The notes: generated by a model not told the origin, from the letters alone. A stretch of 64,000 nucleotides of DNA from Pseudomonas asiatica (GCF_009932335.1 NZ_BLJF01000001.1:2604001-2668000); one strand, 5' to 3'; positions 25,301-34,447 are shown, counted from the first letter of the stretch. Numbers and translations are program-made.

Positions 25301-25690
25301 ATGAGCAATGAAAAGTACGAAAAAGGCCTGCAGATCCGCACCCAGGTACTGGGCGAGGACTACGTCAACCGCTCGATCCAGAACGCCGACGACTTCACCA
25401 AGCCGTTGCAGGAGCTGGTCACCGAATACTGCTGGGGCCACGTCTGGGGCCGCGAAGGCTTGTCGCTCAAAGAGCGCAGCATGATAAACTTGGCCATGAT
25501 TTCCGCGCTCAACCGGCCCCACGAGCTCAAGCTGCACATTCGCGGCGCCTTGCGTAATGGCCTGAGCCGTGAACAGATTCGCGAGATCCTGCTCCAGGTC
25601 GGCATTTATTGCGGCGTGCCCGCGGCGGTGGACAGTTTCCGCCTGGCCCGCGAAGCGTTCGCTGAAGCCGATGCGGAGTCAACCCGTTAA
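25301..25690 (+). CDS. Carboxymuconolactone-decarboxylase-like protein
   Basis: A 129-residue all-helical protein of the CMD/AhpD fold: VLGEDYVNRSIQNADDFTKPLQELVTEYCWGHVWGREGLSLKERSMINLAMISALNRPHELKLHIRGAL. The CxxC/H pair of AhpD peroxidases is absent, which favours a PcaC-type decarboxylase role. Same operon as the hydrolase and aldehyde dehydrogenase. The frame extends upstream through a REP, so the ATG at 25301 is preferred. Confidence 0.85.
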   Translation: MSNEKYEKGLQIRTQVLGEDYVNRSIQNADDFTKPLQELVTEYCWGHVWGREGLSLKERSMINLAMISALNRPHELKLHIRGALRNGLSREQIREILLQVGIYCGVPAAVDSFRLAREAFAEADAESTR

Positions 25691-25780
25691 CACCGGGCTG
25701 TTCGAACCCACGCAAGGAGCACCCAAGGTTCGTGGTGCTGTTGCGGTTGCGGCCGGGCAGCCTCTTTAAGAGCGCACTTG

Positions 25781-26527
25781 ATGAAACGCCAGCCACTCGA
25801 CGACAGCTTCAAGGTCAATCGCAACCCCGTTACCCTGCGCGAAATCGTGCTCGACAAGCTGCGCGCCGCGATCATGAACTTCCACCTGCTGCCAGGCGAT
25901 CGCCTGGTCGAGCGCGACCTCTGCGACCGCCTCGGCGTCAGCCGCACCTCGGTGCGTGAAGCCCTGCGCCACCTGGAATCCGAAGGCCTGGTGGAGTTCG
26001 CCGACGCCAAGGGCCCGCGCGTGGCCATCATCACCCTGGAAGACGCCCGCGACATCTACGAGCTGCGCTGCGTGCTCGAAGGCCTGATCGTGCAGCTGTT
26101 CACCCTGAACGCAAAGGCCAAGGACATCCGCGCCTTGGAACGCGCGCTGGAGGTCAACCGCGAAGCCCTCGAGGAAGGCGAACTGCAACAGGTGCTGGAC
26201 TCGGTACAAGGTTTCTACGATGTGCTGCTGGAAGGCTCCGGCAACCAGGTGGCCGCCCAGCAGCTGCGCCAGTTGCAGGCGCGCATCAGCTACCTGCGCG
26301 CCACCTCAGTGTCGCAGGAGAACCGCCGCGGCGCCAGCAACCGCGAAATGGAAAAGATCGTCGAGGCGATCAAGAGCGGCGACCCGCTGGTTGCCCACCA
26401 GGCCTCGGTCGACCACGTCCGCGCCGCCGCCAAGGTGGCCCTGGACTACCTGCGCCAGAAGCAGGATGACAACGTCAAGGTGCGCGAGATGGTCGAGCCC
26501 CTGGCCTTGAAGGACCCACGCATATAA
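25781..26527 (+). CDS. GntR/FCD-family regulator
   Basis: A 248-residue regulator. The winged helix-turn-helix (VTLREIVLDKLRAAIMNFHLLPGDRLVERDLCDRLGVSRTSVREALRHLESEGLV) is followed by a helical FCD effector domain. It closes the operon beginning at 21616 and probably binds ATGGTATACCAT at 21565. The ATG at 25781 is used; an upstream TTG adds one residue. Confidence 0.9.
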   Translation: MKRQPLDDSFKVNRNPVTLREIVLDKLRAAIMNFHLLPGDRLVERDLCDRLGVSRTSVREALRHLESEGLVEFADAKGPRVAIITLEDARDIYELRCVLEGLIVQLFTLNAKAKDIRALERALEVNREALEEGELQQVLDSVQGFYDVLLEGSGNQVAAQQLRQLQARISYLRATSVSQENRRGASNREMEKIVEAIKSGDPLVAHQASVDHVRAAAKVALDYLRQKQDDNVKVREMVEPLALKDPRI

Positions 26528-26548
26528 GCCACCCACAGGCCACCGATC

Positions 26549-27112
26549 ATGCCCAACGCCCCGCGCTACTGCCCGCACTGCACCACGGAACTGGCCCGGG
26601 GCGTTCCCACAGGCGACACCCACGAACGCCTGCACTGCACCGGCTGCGGCTACATCCACTACATCAACCCGAAGATCATCGCCGGCTGCATCATCGAGCG
26701 TGATGGCAAGTACCTGCTGTGCCAGCGCGCCATCCCGCCGCGCCCCGGCACCTGGACCTTGCCGGCCGGGTTCATGGAGGCCGGCGAAACCACCGAGCAG
26801 GCGGCCCTGCGCGAGGTCTGGGAAGAAAGCGGCGTACGCGCCGAAATCGTCTCGCCGTACTCGATCTTCAGCGTCCCGAAGATAAGCGAGGTCTATATCA
26901 TCTTCCGCGCCATCGCCACCGAGGAAACCGGGCAGTACGGGGCGGAAACGCTGGCCTACAGGTTCTTCGAGCCCGACGAGATCCCGTGGGACGAAATCTA
27001 CTATCCGGCAATCCGGCAGATTCTCGAGCGCTATATCCTCGAGCGGCAAGCCGGGGTTTATGGCATCTACATGGGCAATGACGACACTGGCAAGGTGCAC
27101 TTCATTCGCTAG
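26549..27112 (+). CDS. Zinc-ribbon NUDIX hydrolase
   Basis: A 187-residue protein with an N-terminal zinc ribbon (YCPHC...LHCTGCGYIHY) and a complete NUDIX box (GFMEAGETTEQAALREVWEESG, residues about 72-93). It hydrolyses a nucleoside diphosphate derivative; the ribbon is as in COG1051/NudC-like enzymes. It begins 21 bases after the GntR gene and may be co-transcribed with it. Confidence 0.9.
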   Translation: MPNAPRYCPHCTTELARGVPTGDTHERLHCTGCGYIHYINPKIIAGCIIERDGKYLLCQRAIPPRPGTWTLPAGFMEAGETTEQAALREVWEESGVRAEIVSPYSIFSVPKISEVYIIFRAIATEETGQYGAETLAYRFFEPDEIPWDEIYYPAIRQILERYILERQAGVYGIYMGNDDTGKVHFIR

Positions 27113-27115
27113 CTT

Positions 27116-27224
27116 GTACCGGCCCTATCGCCGGCAAGCCAGCTCCCACCTGGACCGCATCGACTTCAAGTCATGTGCAGTCCTGTGGGAGCTGGCTTGC
27201 CGGCGATAGGGCCGGTACAGCCAC
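27116..27224. repeat. REP inverted pair 3
   Basis: Inverted copies with the core CGCCGGCAAGCCAGCTCCCA; outer arms TGTACCGGCCCTATCG and CGATAGGGCCGGTACA extend the stem. Confidence 0.85.
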
Positions 27225-27288
27225 CAAAAATTCTCGCCAAACGTCTATTCTGGATGCACCCTTAAGGCCTTACGCAAAAGGACCAGCA

Positions 27289-29076
27289 GTGCACATGGCA
27301 AAATGGCTAGACGGCGGCGGGCTGATGGCCGAGCGCATCCGCAACCACGATTGGGCCGCCACCCCGCTGGGCCCGCTGGAGTACTGGCCCGACCCGCTGA
27401 AAACCAGCCTGGCGCTGTGCCTGGCCTCGCGCTTTCCGCAAGCCGTGCTCTGGGGCCCTGACCTGCTCACCCTGCACAACGACGCTTTCTCGCAGATTCT
27501 CGGACAAAAGCCCTCGGCATTGGGCATCCCCTTCCGCGCCGTGTGGCAGGAGGCCTGGGCCGACATCGGCCACATGGCCAACCGCGCCCTGGCCGGCGAG
27601 GCGGTGTACATCGAAGACTTCCCACTCGTCATCGACCGCAACGGCGGCCCCGAGCGGGCCTATTTCACCTTCTGCTACAGCCCCATCCGCGACTACGACG
27701 GCAAGGTGCTGGGCATGCTCGATACAGTCACCGAAACCACCGCCAGCGTGCTCGCCAACCAGCGCCTGAACTTCCTCGACGACCTGGGCCGCGCCGTGGC
27801 AGACGCCACCGACCCGGACCAGATCCTTGCCACTACCACGCGCATGCTGGTCGAGCACCTGCAACTGTCGAGTTGCGCCTATGCGGTGATGGAGCCCGAC
27901 GAAGACGGTTTCACCATCTGCGGTGACGCCGTGGCGCCCGGCTCGCCGCATCTGTTGGGCCGCTATCGGTTGCAGGATTTTGGCAAGCTGGCGCTCGGCC
28001 GCCTGCGCAATGGCCTGCCGTTGGTCATCCAGGACAACCTGAGCGAGCTATCCCCGGAGGAAGCTGCCACCTTCCAGGCCATCGGCATTACCGCGACCAT
28101 TTGCATGCCCCTGATCAAAGGCGGCCGACTGACCGCGCTGATGGCCATCCACGACAAGGTGCCACGGGAGTGGACCCACTATGAACAGACGCTGATCAGT
28201 GAAGTCACCGAGCGCTGCTGGGCGCATATCCAGCGGGTACAGGCCCACGCCGAAGTCCGCGAAGCCATGGCGGCACTGGAGGCGCTGAATGCCACCCTCG
28301 AACAGCGCGTGGATGAACGCACCAGCCAGTTGCTGCACACAGAAGCCGTGCTGCGCCAGACCCAGAAGCTCGAAGCCATTGGCCAACTTACCGGTGGCGT
28401 GGCTCATGACTTCAACAACCTGCTGACCATCATTCGCTCGTCGCTGCATTTTCTGCAGCGCCCCAACCTCGATGCACAGCGTCGCGAACGCTATCTCAAG
28501 ACCATGTCCGACACTGTCGACCGCGGTTCCAAGCTGACCGGCCAGTTACTGGCCTTCGCCCGCCGCCAAGCCTTGAGCCCGCAAGTGTTCGAGGCAGGGC
28601 CACGGCTGGAGGCCATGGCCGACATGCTCGACACTGCCACCGGTGCGCGGATCCAGGTCGAGCTGCAGTTGCCACAGGCGCCTTGCCATATCCGCGCCGA
28701 CCTCAATCAACTGGAAACCGCAGTCATCAACCTGATGCTCAACGGCCGCGACGCCATGGCCGGCGAAGGCACCTTGCAGCTGCGCCTGCAGGCTGACCAG
28801 TCACTGCCCGCCCTGCGCGGCCAGGCGCCACAGCCGGGCCCGTTCGCGGCGATTTCGGTGAGCGACAGCGGTGTCGGCATTGCCACCGAACTGCTGGAGC
28901 GTATCTTCGACCCGTTCTTCACTACCAAGGCACCGGGTGAAGGCACCGGGCTCGGGCTGTCGCAGGTGTTCGGTTTTGCCAGGCAGTCCGGGGGCGATGT
29001 GCAGGTGAAGAGTGTGCCGGGCCAGGGCACCACCTTCACCTTGTACCTGCCCCAGGAGCCGCCGCCTGAGGCCTAG
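27289..29076 (+). CDS. PAS/GAF sensor histidine kinase without a receiver domain
   Basis: About 595 residues. An N-terminal PAS-like domain (ATPLGPLEYWPDPLKTSLALCLASRFPQAVLWGPDLLTLHNDAFSQILG) is followed by a GAF domain (about residues 170-330), a coiled coil and a HisKA domain with the phospho-accepting His in GGVAHDFNNLL. The ATPase domain has the N box (NLMLNGRDAM) and the G1/G2 motifs (DSGVGI, GEGTGLGLSQVFGF). No membrane helix or receiver domain, so it is cytosolic and its response regulator must be encoded elsewhere. GTG 27289 lies 6 bases after AAGGA; ATG 27295 is the alternative start. Confidence 0.9.
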   Translation: MHMAKWLDGGGLMAERIRNHDWAATPLGPLEYWPDPLKTSLALCLASRFPQAVLWGPDLLTLHNDAFSQILGQKPSALGIPFRAVWQEAWADIGHMANRALAGEAVYIEDFPLVIDRNGGPERAYFTFCYSPIRDYDGKVLGMLDTVTETTASVLANQRLNFLDDLGRAVADATDPDQILATTTRMLVEHLQLSSCAYAVMEPDEDGFTICGDAVAPGSPHLLGRYRLQDFGKLALGRLRNGLPLVIQDNLSELSPEEAATFQAIGITATICMPLIKGGRLTALMAIHDKVPREWTHYEQTLISEVTERCWAHIQRVQAHAEVREAMAALEALNATLEQRVDERTSQLLHTEAVLRQTQKLEAIGQLTGGVAHDFNNLLTIIRSSLHFLQRPNLDAQRRERYLKTMSDTVDRGSKLTGQLLAFARRQALSPQVFEAGPRLEAMADMLDTATGARIQVELQLPQAPCHIRADLNQLETAVINLMLNGRDAMAGEGTLQLRLQADQSLPALRGQAPQPGPFAAISVSDSGVGIATELLERIFDPFFTTKAPGEGTGLGLSQVFGFARQSGGDVQVKSVPGQGTTFTLYLPQEPPPEA

Positions 29077-29079
29077 CGG

Positions 29080-29712
29080 TCAACGCCGCCCTTCGGCCAG
29101 CATGCGCACGGCCAGGCCCGCCAGCACTGTACCCATCAGCCAGCGCTGAACCTGCTGCCATAGCGGGCGACCGGCGAGGAATACGGCGATCGACCCGGCC
29201 ATGATCGCGATCAGTGCATTGACCGAAACGCTGATGGCGATCTGCGTCGACCCCAGCACCAGCGCCTGCAGCAGCACGCTGCCATGCCCCGGCTCGATGA
29301 ACTGCGGCATCAACGACAGGTACATGACGGCGATCTTGGGGTTCAGCAGGCTGGTGGCAAAGCCCATGGTGAACAGCCGCCGCGGGCTGTCGGCAGGCAG
29401 GTCGCGAACCTGGAACGGCGACCGGCCACCAGGGCGCAGCGCCTGCCAGGCCAGGTACAACAGGTACAGCGCGCCACCGATGCGCAGCGCGTCGTAGGCA
29501 AAAGGCACGGCCATCACCAGGGCGGTGATGCCCAGCGCGGCGCAGAACATGTAGATGACGAAGCCCAGGGCCACACCACCCAACGAAATCAGTCCGGCCT
29601 TGCGGCCCTGGCAGATCGAGCGGGAGATCAGGTAGATCATGTTCGGCCCTGGGGTCAGGACCATGCCGAGGCAGATCAGGGCGAAGGTGAGCAGTTGCGT
29701 GGTTTCGGGCAT
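29080..29712 (-). CDS. LysE/RhtB-family exporter 1
   Basis: A 210-residue inner-membrane exporter with about six hydrophobic helices and the family signature LTPGPNMIYLISRSICQGRKAGLISLGGVALGF. Such proteins export amino acids or homoserine lactone analogues. The ATG at 29712 (MPETTQLLTFAL) is preferred over 29763 because the first 17 residues are polar and unlike the family. It ends 3 bases before the convergent histidine kinase stop. Confidence 0.88.
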   Translation of the reverse strand: MPETTQLLTFALICLGMVLTPGPNMIYLISRSICQGRKAGLISLGGVALGFVIYMFCAALGITALVMAVPFAYDALRIGGALYLLYLAWQALRPGGRSPFQVRDLPADSPRRLFTMGFATSLLNPKIAVMYLSLMPQFIEPGHGSVLLQALVLGSTQIAISVSVNALIAIMAGSIAVFLAGRPLWQQVQRWLMGTVLAGLAVRMLAEGRR

Positions 29713-29812
29713 GGGGCACATCCTGGTTGTGCGTTGAAGTGCTGCGAGTTTATCCGAGGCCATGCATGTCGTCTTTACCCTTGGCTCTCGCCTGCCAGGT
29801 TAACGCGGCAAC

Positions 29813-29827
29813 CTGTAGGAGCGGCCA
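29813..29827 (+). repeat. REP half-element fragment
   Basis: CCTGTAGGAGCGGCC is the outer half of the REP family found elsewhere, without a partner copy. Confidence 0.5.
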
Positions 29828-29842
29828 ACGCACGCCAGTGAG

Positions 29843-30457
29843 TCAGCTGATCTGGCCGGCTATCAAGCCCAGGGCCACCGTGATCATCGCCACCCCCGAC
29901 ACCCGCCCGACCAGCTTCGCCGCCCCCGGCCGGGTGCTCAACACGGCTTTGGCGCCATAACCGACCAGCGAGTAGATCACCAACGAGCTGCACAGGTGCA
30001 CCAGGCCCAGCAGCAAGATCTGCAACGGCACCGGCCAGCTCGACTGCGGGTCGGTGAACTGCGGCAACAACGCCAGGAACAGCAAAAACACTTTCGGGTT
30101 CAGGCCACTGACGCAAAACCCTTTCAATGCCCAGCGAGACCCCGACTCCCCCGCACCATCCTGCCCGGCCGCCGGCAAGGCCGGGCTCAGCAGCAGGTTG
30201 CCACCCAGCCACAGCAGGTAGCTGCACCCCGCCAGGGTCAGCAAGGTCAGCGCCAGCGGGTGGCCGGCCAGCAGGCTGCCGACCCCTGCCGCCACCACCA
30301 GGGTCGCAAGGAAATGCCCCGACAACATCCCCGCCACCGCAGGCATCACCCAGCGCCCCCGCATGCCGGCCGAAATGGCGTAGGCCCAGTCCGCGCCCGG
30401 GGTAATCACGAACAGCATCGACACGGCCCAGAACGCCGTCAGAACACTGAGAGCCAC
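29843..30457 (-). CDS. LysE-family exporter 2
   Basis: A 204-residue LysE/RhtB exporter with the signature FVITPGADWAYAISAGMRGRWVMPAVAGMLSGHF and six predicted helices. It is divergent from an Lrp-type regulator gene, the usual arrangement for a substrate-induced amino-acid exporter. Only about 25% similar by eye to the neighbouring LysE protein, so not a recent duplication. Confidence 0.88.
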   Translation of the reverse strand: MALSVLTAFWAVSMLFVITPGADWAYAISAGMRGRWVMPAVAGMLSGHFLATLVVAAGVGSLLAGHPLALTLLTLAGCSYLLWLGGNLLLSPALPAAGQDGAGESGSRWALKGFCVSGLNPKVFLLFLALLPQFTDPQSSWPVPLQILLLGLVHLCSSLVIYSLVGYGAKAVLSTRPGAAKLVGRVSGVAMITVALGLIAGQIS

Positions 30458-30489
30458 TTGAATCTTCCTTTTTCCACTGCTTTGGGATG

Positions 30490-30528
30490 ACGAAAGATTA
30501 CGGATTCCGCCGAGGGATTTTCTTTCGT
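30490..30528. promoter_or_regulatory. ACGAAAGA / TCTTTCGT inverted repeat between lysE and lrp genes
   Basis: Perfect 8-bp arms at 30490-30497 and 30521-30528 with a 23-base spacer, in the 112-base divergent gap. A likely binding site for the Lrp-family regulator at 30570. Confidence 0.5.
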
Positions 30529-30569
30529 ATATTCCTCAACAACCTTCAATTACTGGAAGATCCTTCTCA

Positions 30570-31022
30570 ATGGACAGGACCGATCGAAAAATTCTTGCCG
30601 AGCTGCAAAAAGATGGTCGGCTATCGGTGACCGAACTGGCCGACCGTGTGGGGCTCAGCCTGTCGCCCTGTCATCGGCGCTTGAAGGCGCTGGAGGAGTC
30701 CGGGGCGATTCTTGGCTATCACGCCCGCTTGGCGCCGAGCGCCCTGGGGTTGAACTTTGCCGCGCTGGTATTCGTGACCTTGCGCGAAGTCACTCGCCAG
30801 CCGGTAGCGGACTTTGAAGCGGCGCTGGCCGAAATCCCGCAGATCGTCGAGGCGCAGCGGCTGTTTGGCGACCCGGATTACCTGCTGCATGTGGTGGCCA
30901 AGGATTTGCCGGCGTTCCAGAAGCTGTATGACGAGCAGCTGACCAGCATTCCCAATGTGAAACGGTTGAGTTCGACGCTGGTGATGAAAGAGGTGATTCA
31001 GGATCGGTTGTTGCCGATGTAG
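30570..31022 (+). CDS. Lrp/AsnC-family regulator
   Basis: A 150-residue Lrp protein: an N-terminal helix-turn-helix (MDRTDRKILAELQKDGRLSVTELADRVGLSLSPCHRRLKALEESGAI) and a C-terminal RAM domain (about residues 65-145). Divergent from the LysE exporter at 30457, which it probably activates in response to an amino acid. Confidence 0.9.
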   Translation: MDRTDRKILAELQKDGRLSVTELADRVGLSLSPCHRRLKALEESGAILGYHARLAPSALGLNFAALVFVTLREVTRQPVADFEAALAEIPQIVEAQRLFGDPDYLLHVVAKDLPAFQKLYDEQLTSIPNVKRLSSTLVMKEVIQDRLLPM

Positions 31023-31030
31023 CGTTGTTG

Positions 31031-31142
31031 CCTGTGCTGGCCCTTTCGCGGGTGAACCCGCTCCCACAGGTACTGCGCATGACTTGAAATCAATGCGGTC
31101 GAGGTGGGAGCGGGTTTACCCGCGAAAAGGCCGGCACAGGCG
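31031..31142. repeat. REP inverted pair 4
   Basis: Inverted copies with cores GCGGGTGAACCCGC and GCGGGTTTACCCGC. Arms differ at one position, unlike most pairs in the window. Confidence 0.85.
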
Positions 31143-31244
31143 ACATTTTTATCTGCCCTGCAAACGCGCACGGCGCCCCAGAAAAGCACACCGCTTCTTA
31201 CCTCCATATTGCCCAAACCCCTCTAGCCCAAGCCCTCCCGCACC

Positions 31245-31261
31245 CTGGCACCCTCCTTGCT
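31245..31261 (+). promoter_or_regulatory. Sigma-54 promoter for the purine/cytosine permease
   Basis: CTGGCACCCTCCTTGCT matches the -24/-12 consensus (TGGCAC, TTGCW) with exact GG-N10-GC spacing. It is 176 bases before the permease ATG. Indicates expression under nitrogen limitation, probably through NtrC. Confidence 0.75.
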
Positions 31262-31436
31262 ACCGTCGCCCGCTTAACCTTTTGTCAGCCTTAGGTTTTT
31301 TAAGGTTTATGGGCACATATTTACTAATTTCTCGTTATCCCCGCGCCCCGCATCATCGCTCCAACAAGAACGCGTCGCCCTTCGCCGGCACGCCCCCGGG
31401 CAGCTCCCGATGCCCTACCTTGCCTTGGAGTCAGTC

Positions 31437-32849
31437 ATGACCAGTGCAGCCAATTCGGCACCCCTCATAGAAAAACACACGATCGGCTACGTGCCCCCGC
31501 AAGACCGCCATGGAAAGGTAAGGGATCTGTTCACACTGTGGTTCGGCGGCAACATAGCGCCGCTGCCCATCGTCACAGGCGCGCTGGGCGTGCAACTGTT
31601 CCACCTGAACCTGGTATGGGGCATCGTCGCCATCCTGGTCGGCCACCTGGTCGGTGGCGTACTGATGGCGCTGCACTCGGCCCAGGGCCCGCAGATGGGC
31701 ATCCCGCAGATGATCCAGAGCCGCGCCCAGTTCGGCTCGCTCGGCGCGCTGCTGGTGGTGGTGATCGCCGGGGTCATGTACATCGGCTTCTTCGCCTCCA
31801 ACATTGTCCTCGCCGGCAAGTCGCTGCACGGCGTGGTCGATGCCGTGCCGGTACCGGTGGGCATCGTCATCGGTGCGCTGGGCTCGGGCATCATCGGCAT
31901 CATCGGCTACCGCTTCATCCACGTGCTCAACCGCATCGGCACCTGGGTGCTGGGTATCGGCATCGTGGTCGGCTTCGGCTACATCTTCAGCCACGTGCAG
32001 AGCGACGACTTCCTCACCCGCGGCGGCTTCAACCTGGCCGGCTGGCTGGCCACCGTGTCGCTGGCTGCGCTGTGGCAGATCGCCTTTGCGCCCTACGTGT
32101 CGGACTACTCGCGCTACCTGCCGGCGGACGTGAAGGTCAGCTCGACGTTCTGGACTACCTACCTGGGCTCGGCCCTGGGTTCAAGCCTGTCGTTCATCTT
32201 CGGCGCCGTGGCGGTGCTGGCGATCCCGGCCGGCATGGACACCATGGATGCAGTCAAGCTGGCCACCGGTACCCTCGGCCCGATCATGCTGGTGCTGTTC
32301 CTGCTCAGCGTGATCAGCCACAACGCACTCAACCTGTATGGCGCAGTGCTGTCGATCATCACCCTGGTGCAAACCTTCGCCCACCGCTGGATCCCCACCG
32401 CCAAGAGCCGCGCCGTGCTGTCGCTGGTAGTACTGACGGCCTGCTGCGTGGTGGCGGTGTTCGCCTCGGCGGACTTCATCGGCCACTTCGTCGACATGGT
32501 GCTGGTTCTGCTGGTGGTGCTGGTGCCGTGGACAGCGATCAACCTGATCGACTTCTATGCCATCCACAAGGGTGACTACGATATCCAGTCGATCTTCCAG
32601 GTCGATGGCGGTATCTACGGGCGCTACAACCCGCAGGCGCTGATCGCCTATGCCGTGGGTATCGTGGTGCAGATCCCGTTCATGAACACACCGCTGTATG
32701 TCGGGCCTATTTCCGAGCATATCAACGGAGCGGACCTGTCGTGGCTGGTGGGGCTGGTGGTTACTTCGCCGCTTTACTGGTGGCTGGCCAGCCGTGATAG
32801 CGCCTACCGTCGCCGGCAGATGAGTGCCAAGGTGGCCATGGGGCACTGA
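31437..32849 (+). CDS. Purine/cytosine permease (NCS1 family, CodB-like)
   Basis: A 470-residue inner-membrane transporter with about 12 helices. The N-terminal region IGYVPPQDRHGKVRDLFTLWFGGNIAPLPIVTGALG and GPQMGIPQMIQSRAQFGSLGALL are typical of NCS1 cytosine/purine transporters. The ATG at 31437 is preceded by TTGGAG. The sigma-54 promoter upstream suggests nucleobases or a related compound are taken up as a nitrogen source. No deaminase gene is adjacent, so the substrate cannot be fixed. Confidence 0.88.
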   Translation: MTSAANSAPLIEKHTIGYVPPQDRHGKVRDLFTLWFGGNIAPLPIVTGALGVQLFHLNLVWGIVAILVGHLVGGVLMALHSAQGPQMGIPQMIQSRAQFGSLGALLVVVIAGVMYIGFFASNIVLAGKSLHGVVDAVPVPVGIVIGALGSGIIGIIGYRFIHVLNRIGTWVLGIGIVVGFGYIFSHVQSDDFLTRGGFNLAGWLATVSLAALWQIAFAPYVSDYSRYLPADVKVSSTFWTTYLGSALGSSLSFIFGAVAVLAIPAGMDTMDAVKLATGTLGPIMLVLFLLSVISHNALNLYGAVLSIITLVQTFAHRWIPTAKSRAVLSLVVLTACCVVAVFASADFIGHFVDMVLVLLVVLVPWTAINLIDFYAIHKGDYDIQSIFQVDGGIYGRYNPQALIAYAVGIVVQIPFMNTPLYVGPISEHINGADLSWLVGLVVTSPLYWWLASRDSAYRRRQMSAKVAMGH

Positions 32850-32856
32850 TTCAACC

Positions 32857-32968
32857 AGTGCCGGCCTCTTCGCGGGCTTGCCCGCTCCCACAGGGGACAC
32901 CACAGCCTTCGAGGCCGGTGACATTCCTGTGGGAGCGGGCAAGCCCGCGAAGAGGCCGGTACAGGCAA
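32857..32968. repeat. REP inverted pair 5
   Basis: Inverted copies with the core GCGGGCTTGCCCGCTCCCAC, the same variant as pair 1, between the convergent permease and ammonium transporter genes. Confidence 0.85.
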
Positions 32969-32976
32969 CACATCAA

Positions 32977-34281
32977 TCAGAGGTTGTAGGCCCGCTCATT
33001 GTGCTCCGCCAGGTCCAGCCCCTGTTCTTCCTCTTCCCGGCTGGCCCGCAGCCCGATGGTCAGCTTGATCGCCCCCAGAATCGCCCAACTCACCACAAAG
33101 CAATACACGAAGGTGAACGCCACCCCCTTCAACTGCACCAATGCCTGCCCGACCGGTGATGCACCCTCCACATAGCCGCCCAACGCAGGCGCGGCAAAGA
33201 CCCCGGTAAGGATCGCGCCGACCATTCCGCCCACGCCATGCAGGCCGAACACATCCAGGCTGTCGTCATAGCCCAGCGCCTGTTTCAACCGGGTCACGGC
33301 AAAGAAGCAGATGGCCCCGGTCAACAACCCGATCACCAGCGCGCCCAGCGGCCCGACAAATGCACAGGCCGGGGTAATCCCGACCAACCCTGCCAAAGCC
33401 CCTGAAGCCGCACCCAAGGCCGTCGGCCGACCATGCGCCACCTTCTCGGTCAGCAACCAGCCGACAATCCCCGCACAGGCCGCCACCATGGTCGCCAGCA
33501 TCACCACCCCTGCCGCCTGGTTGGCCGCGAGCCCCGAGCCGACGTTGAAGCCGAACCAGCCCACCCACAGCAACCCGGCGCCCACCAAGGTGAAGCCGAG
33601 GTTGTGCGGCGGCATGGCCACCTGCGGGTAGCCCTTGCGCTTGCCCAGCATCAACGCCGCAGCCAGCGCTGCCACGCCGGAGTTGATATGCACGGCGGTA
33701 CCGCCGGCAAAGTCCAGCACACCCCAGTTGACCATCAACGCCCCCGGCCCGCCCCAGACCATATGCGCGATCGGCGCGTACACCAGCACGAACCAGGCGG
33801 CCATGAACAGCAACGAAGCACTGAACTTCATGCGCTCGGCAAAACCACCGGCAATCAACGCCGGGGTAATGATGGCGAAGGTCAGCTGGAACACTGCGAA
33901 CACGCCTTCGGGGATGGTGCCGACCAGGCTGTCATGGCCGATGTCCAGCATCAGCGCCTTGCCCAGCCCGCCAATGAAGCTGTTGAGGGTCAGCTGGCCC
34001 TCGACCATGCCGGTGGTGTCTACCACCAGGCTGTAGCCGAACAGCACCCAGAGAATGCCGATCACCCCGGCAACGGCGAACAGCTGGGTGAATACCGAGA
34101 GGAAGTTCTTGGCCCGCACCATGCCACCGTAGAACAGTGCCAGGCCCGGGATGCACATCATCAGCACGAACATCGCGGCGCAGATCATCCAGGCGGTGTT
34201 GCCGGTGTCCAGGGTGGGGTCGGCGGCGTGGGCCCGGGTGGTCAGGGCTAACAACATTACAGCGAGGGTGAGGTGCTTCAT
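32977..34281 (-). CDS. amt: Ammonium transporter (Amt/MEP/Rh family)
   Basis: A 434-residue Amt protein with a cleavable signal peptide (TTRAHA) and 11 helices. Pore signatures include FYGGMVRAKNFLSVFTQLFA, DFAGGTAVHINSGVAALAAALMLGKRKGY and LDVFGLHGVGGMVGAILTGVF (the two pore histidines are in these stretches). No glnK gene is adjacent. It follows the glutamate-synthase-like genes by 166 bases containing a REP pair and belongs to the same nitrogen cluster. The ATG at 34281 starts the signal peptide. Confidence 0.93.
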   Translation of the reverse strand: MKHLTLAVMLLALTTRAHAADPTLDTGNTAWMICAAMFVLMMCIPGLALFYGGMVRAKNFLSVFTQLFAVAGVIGILWVLFGYSLVVDTTGMVEGQLTLNSFIGGLGKALMLDIGHDSLVGTIPEGVFAVFQLTFAIITPALIAGGFAERMKFSASLLFMAAWFVLVYAPIAHMVWGGPGALMVNWGVLDFAGGTAVHINSGVAALAAALMLGKRKGYPQVAMPPHNLGFTLVGAGLLWVGWFGFNVGSGLAANQAAGVVMLATMVAACAGIVGWLLTEKVAHGRPTALGAASGALAGLVGITPACAFVGPLGALVIGLLTGAICFFAVTRLKQALGYDDSLDVFGLHGVGGMVGAILTGVFAAPALGGYVEGASPVGQALVQLKGVAFTFVYCFVVSWAILGAIKLTIGLRASREEEEQGLDLAEHNERAYNL

Positions 34282-34313
34282 GGAGTCACTCCTGTGTGAA
34301 TGGTGGGGGTGCC

Positions 34314-34436
34314 CTGGGGCTGCCTTGCAGCCCATCGCGACACAAGGCCGCTCCTACAGGGGGCCGCGCAGGCTCAGAGACGCGGTCCCCTGTAGGAGCG
34401 GCCTTGTGCCGCGAATGGGCCGCAAAGCGGCCCCAA
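34314..34436. repeat. REP inverted pair 6
   Basis: Inverted copies with the core CACAAGGCCGCTCCTACAG and GGGGC-type outer arms, between the FMN-domain gene and the ammonium transporter. Confidence 0.85.
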
Positions 34437-34447
34437 TTACCGATAAC

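Noticed and set aside
33433..34251. Long plus-strand frame antisense to the ammonium transporter
   Set aside because: His/Gln/Arg-rich shadow of a GC-rich membrane protein gene.
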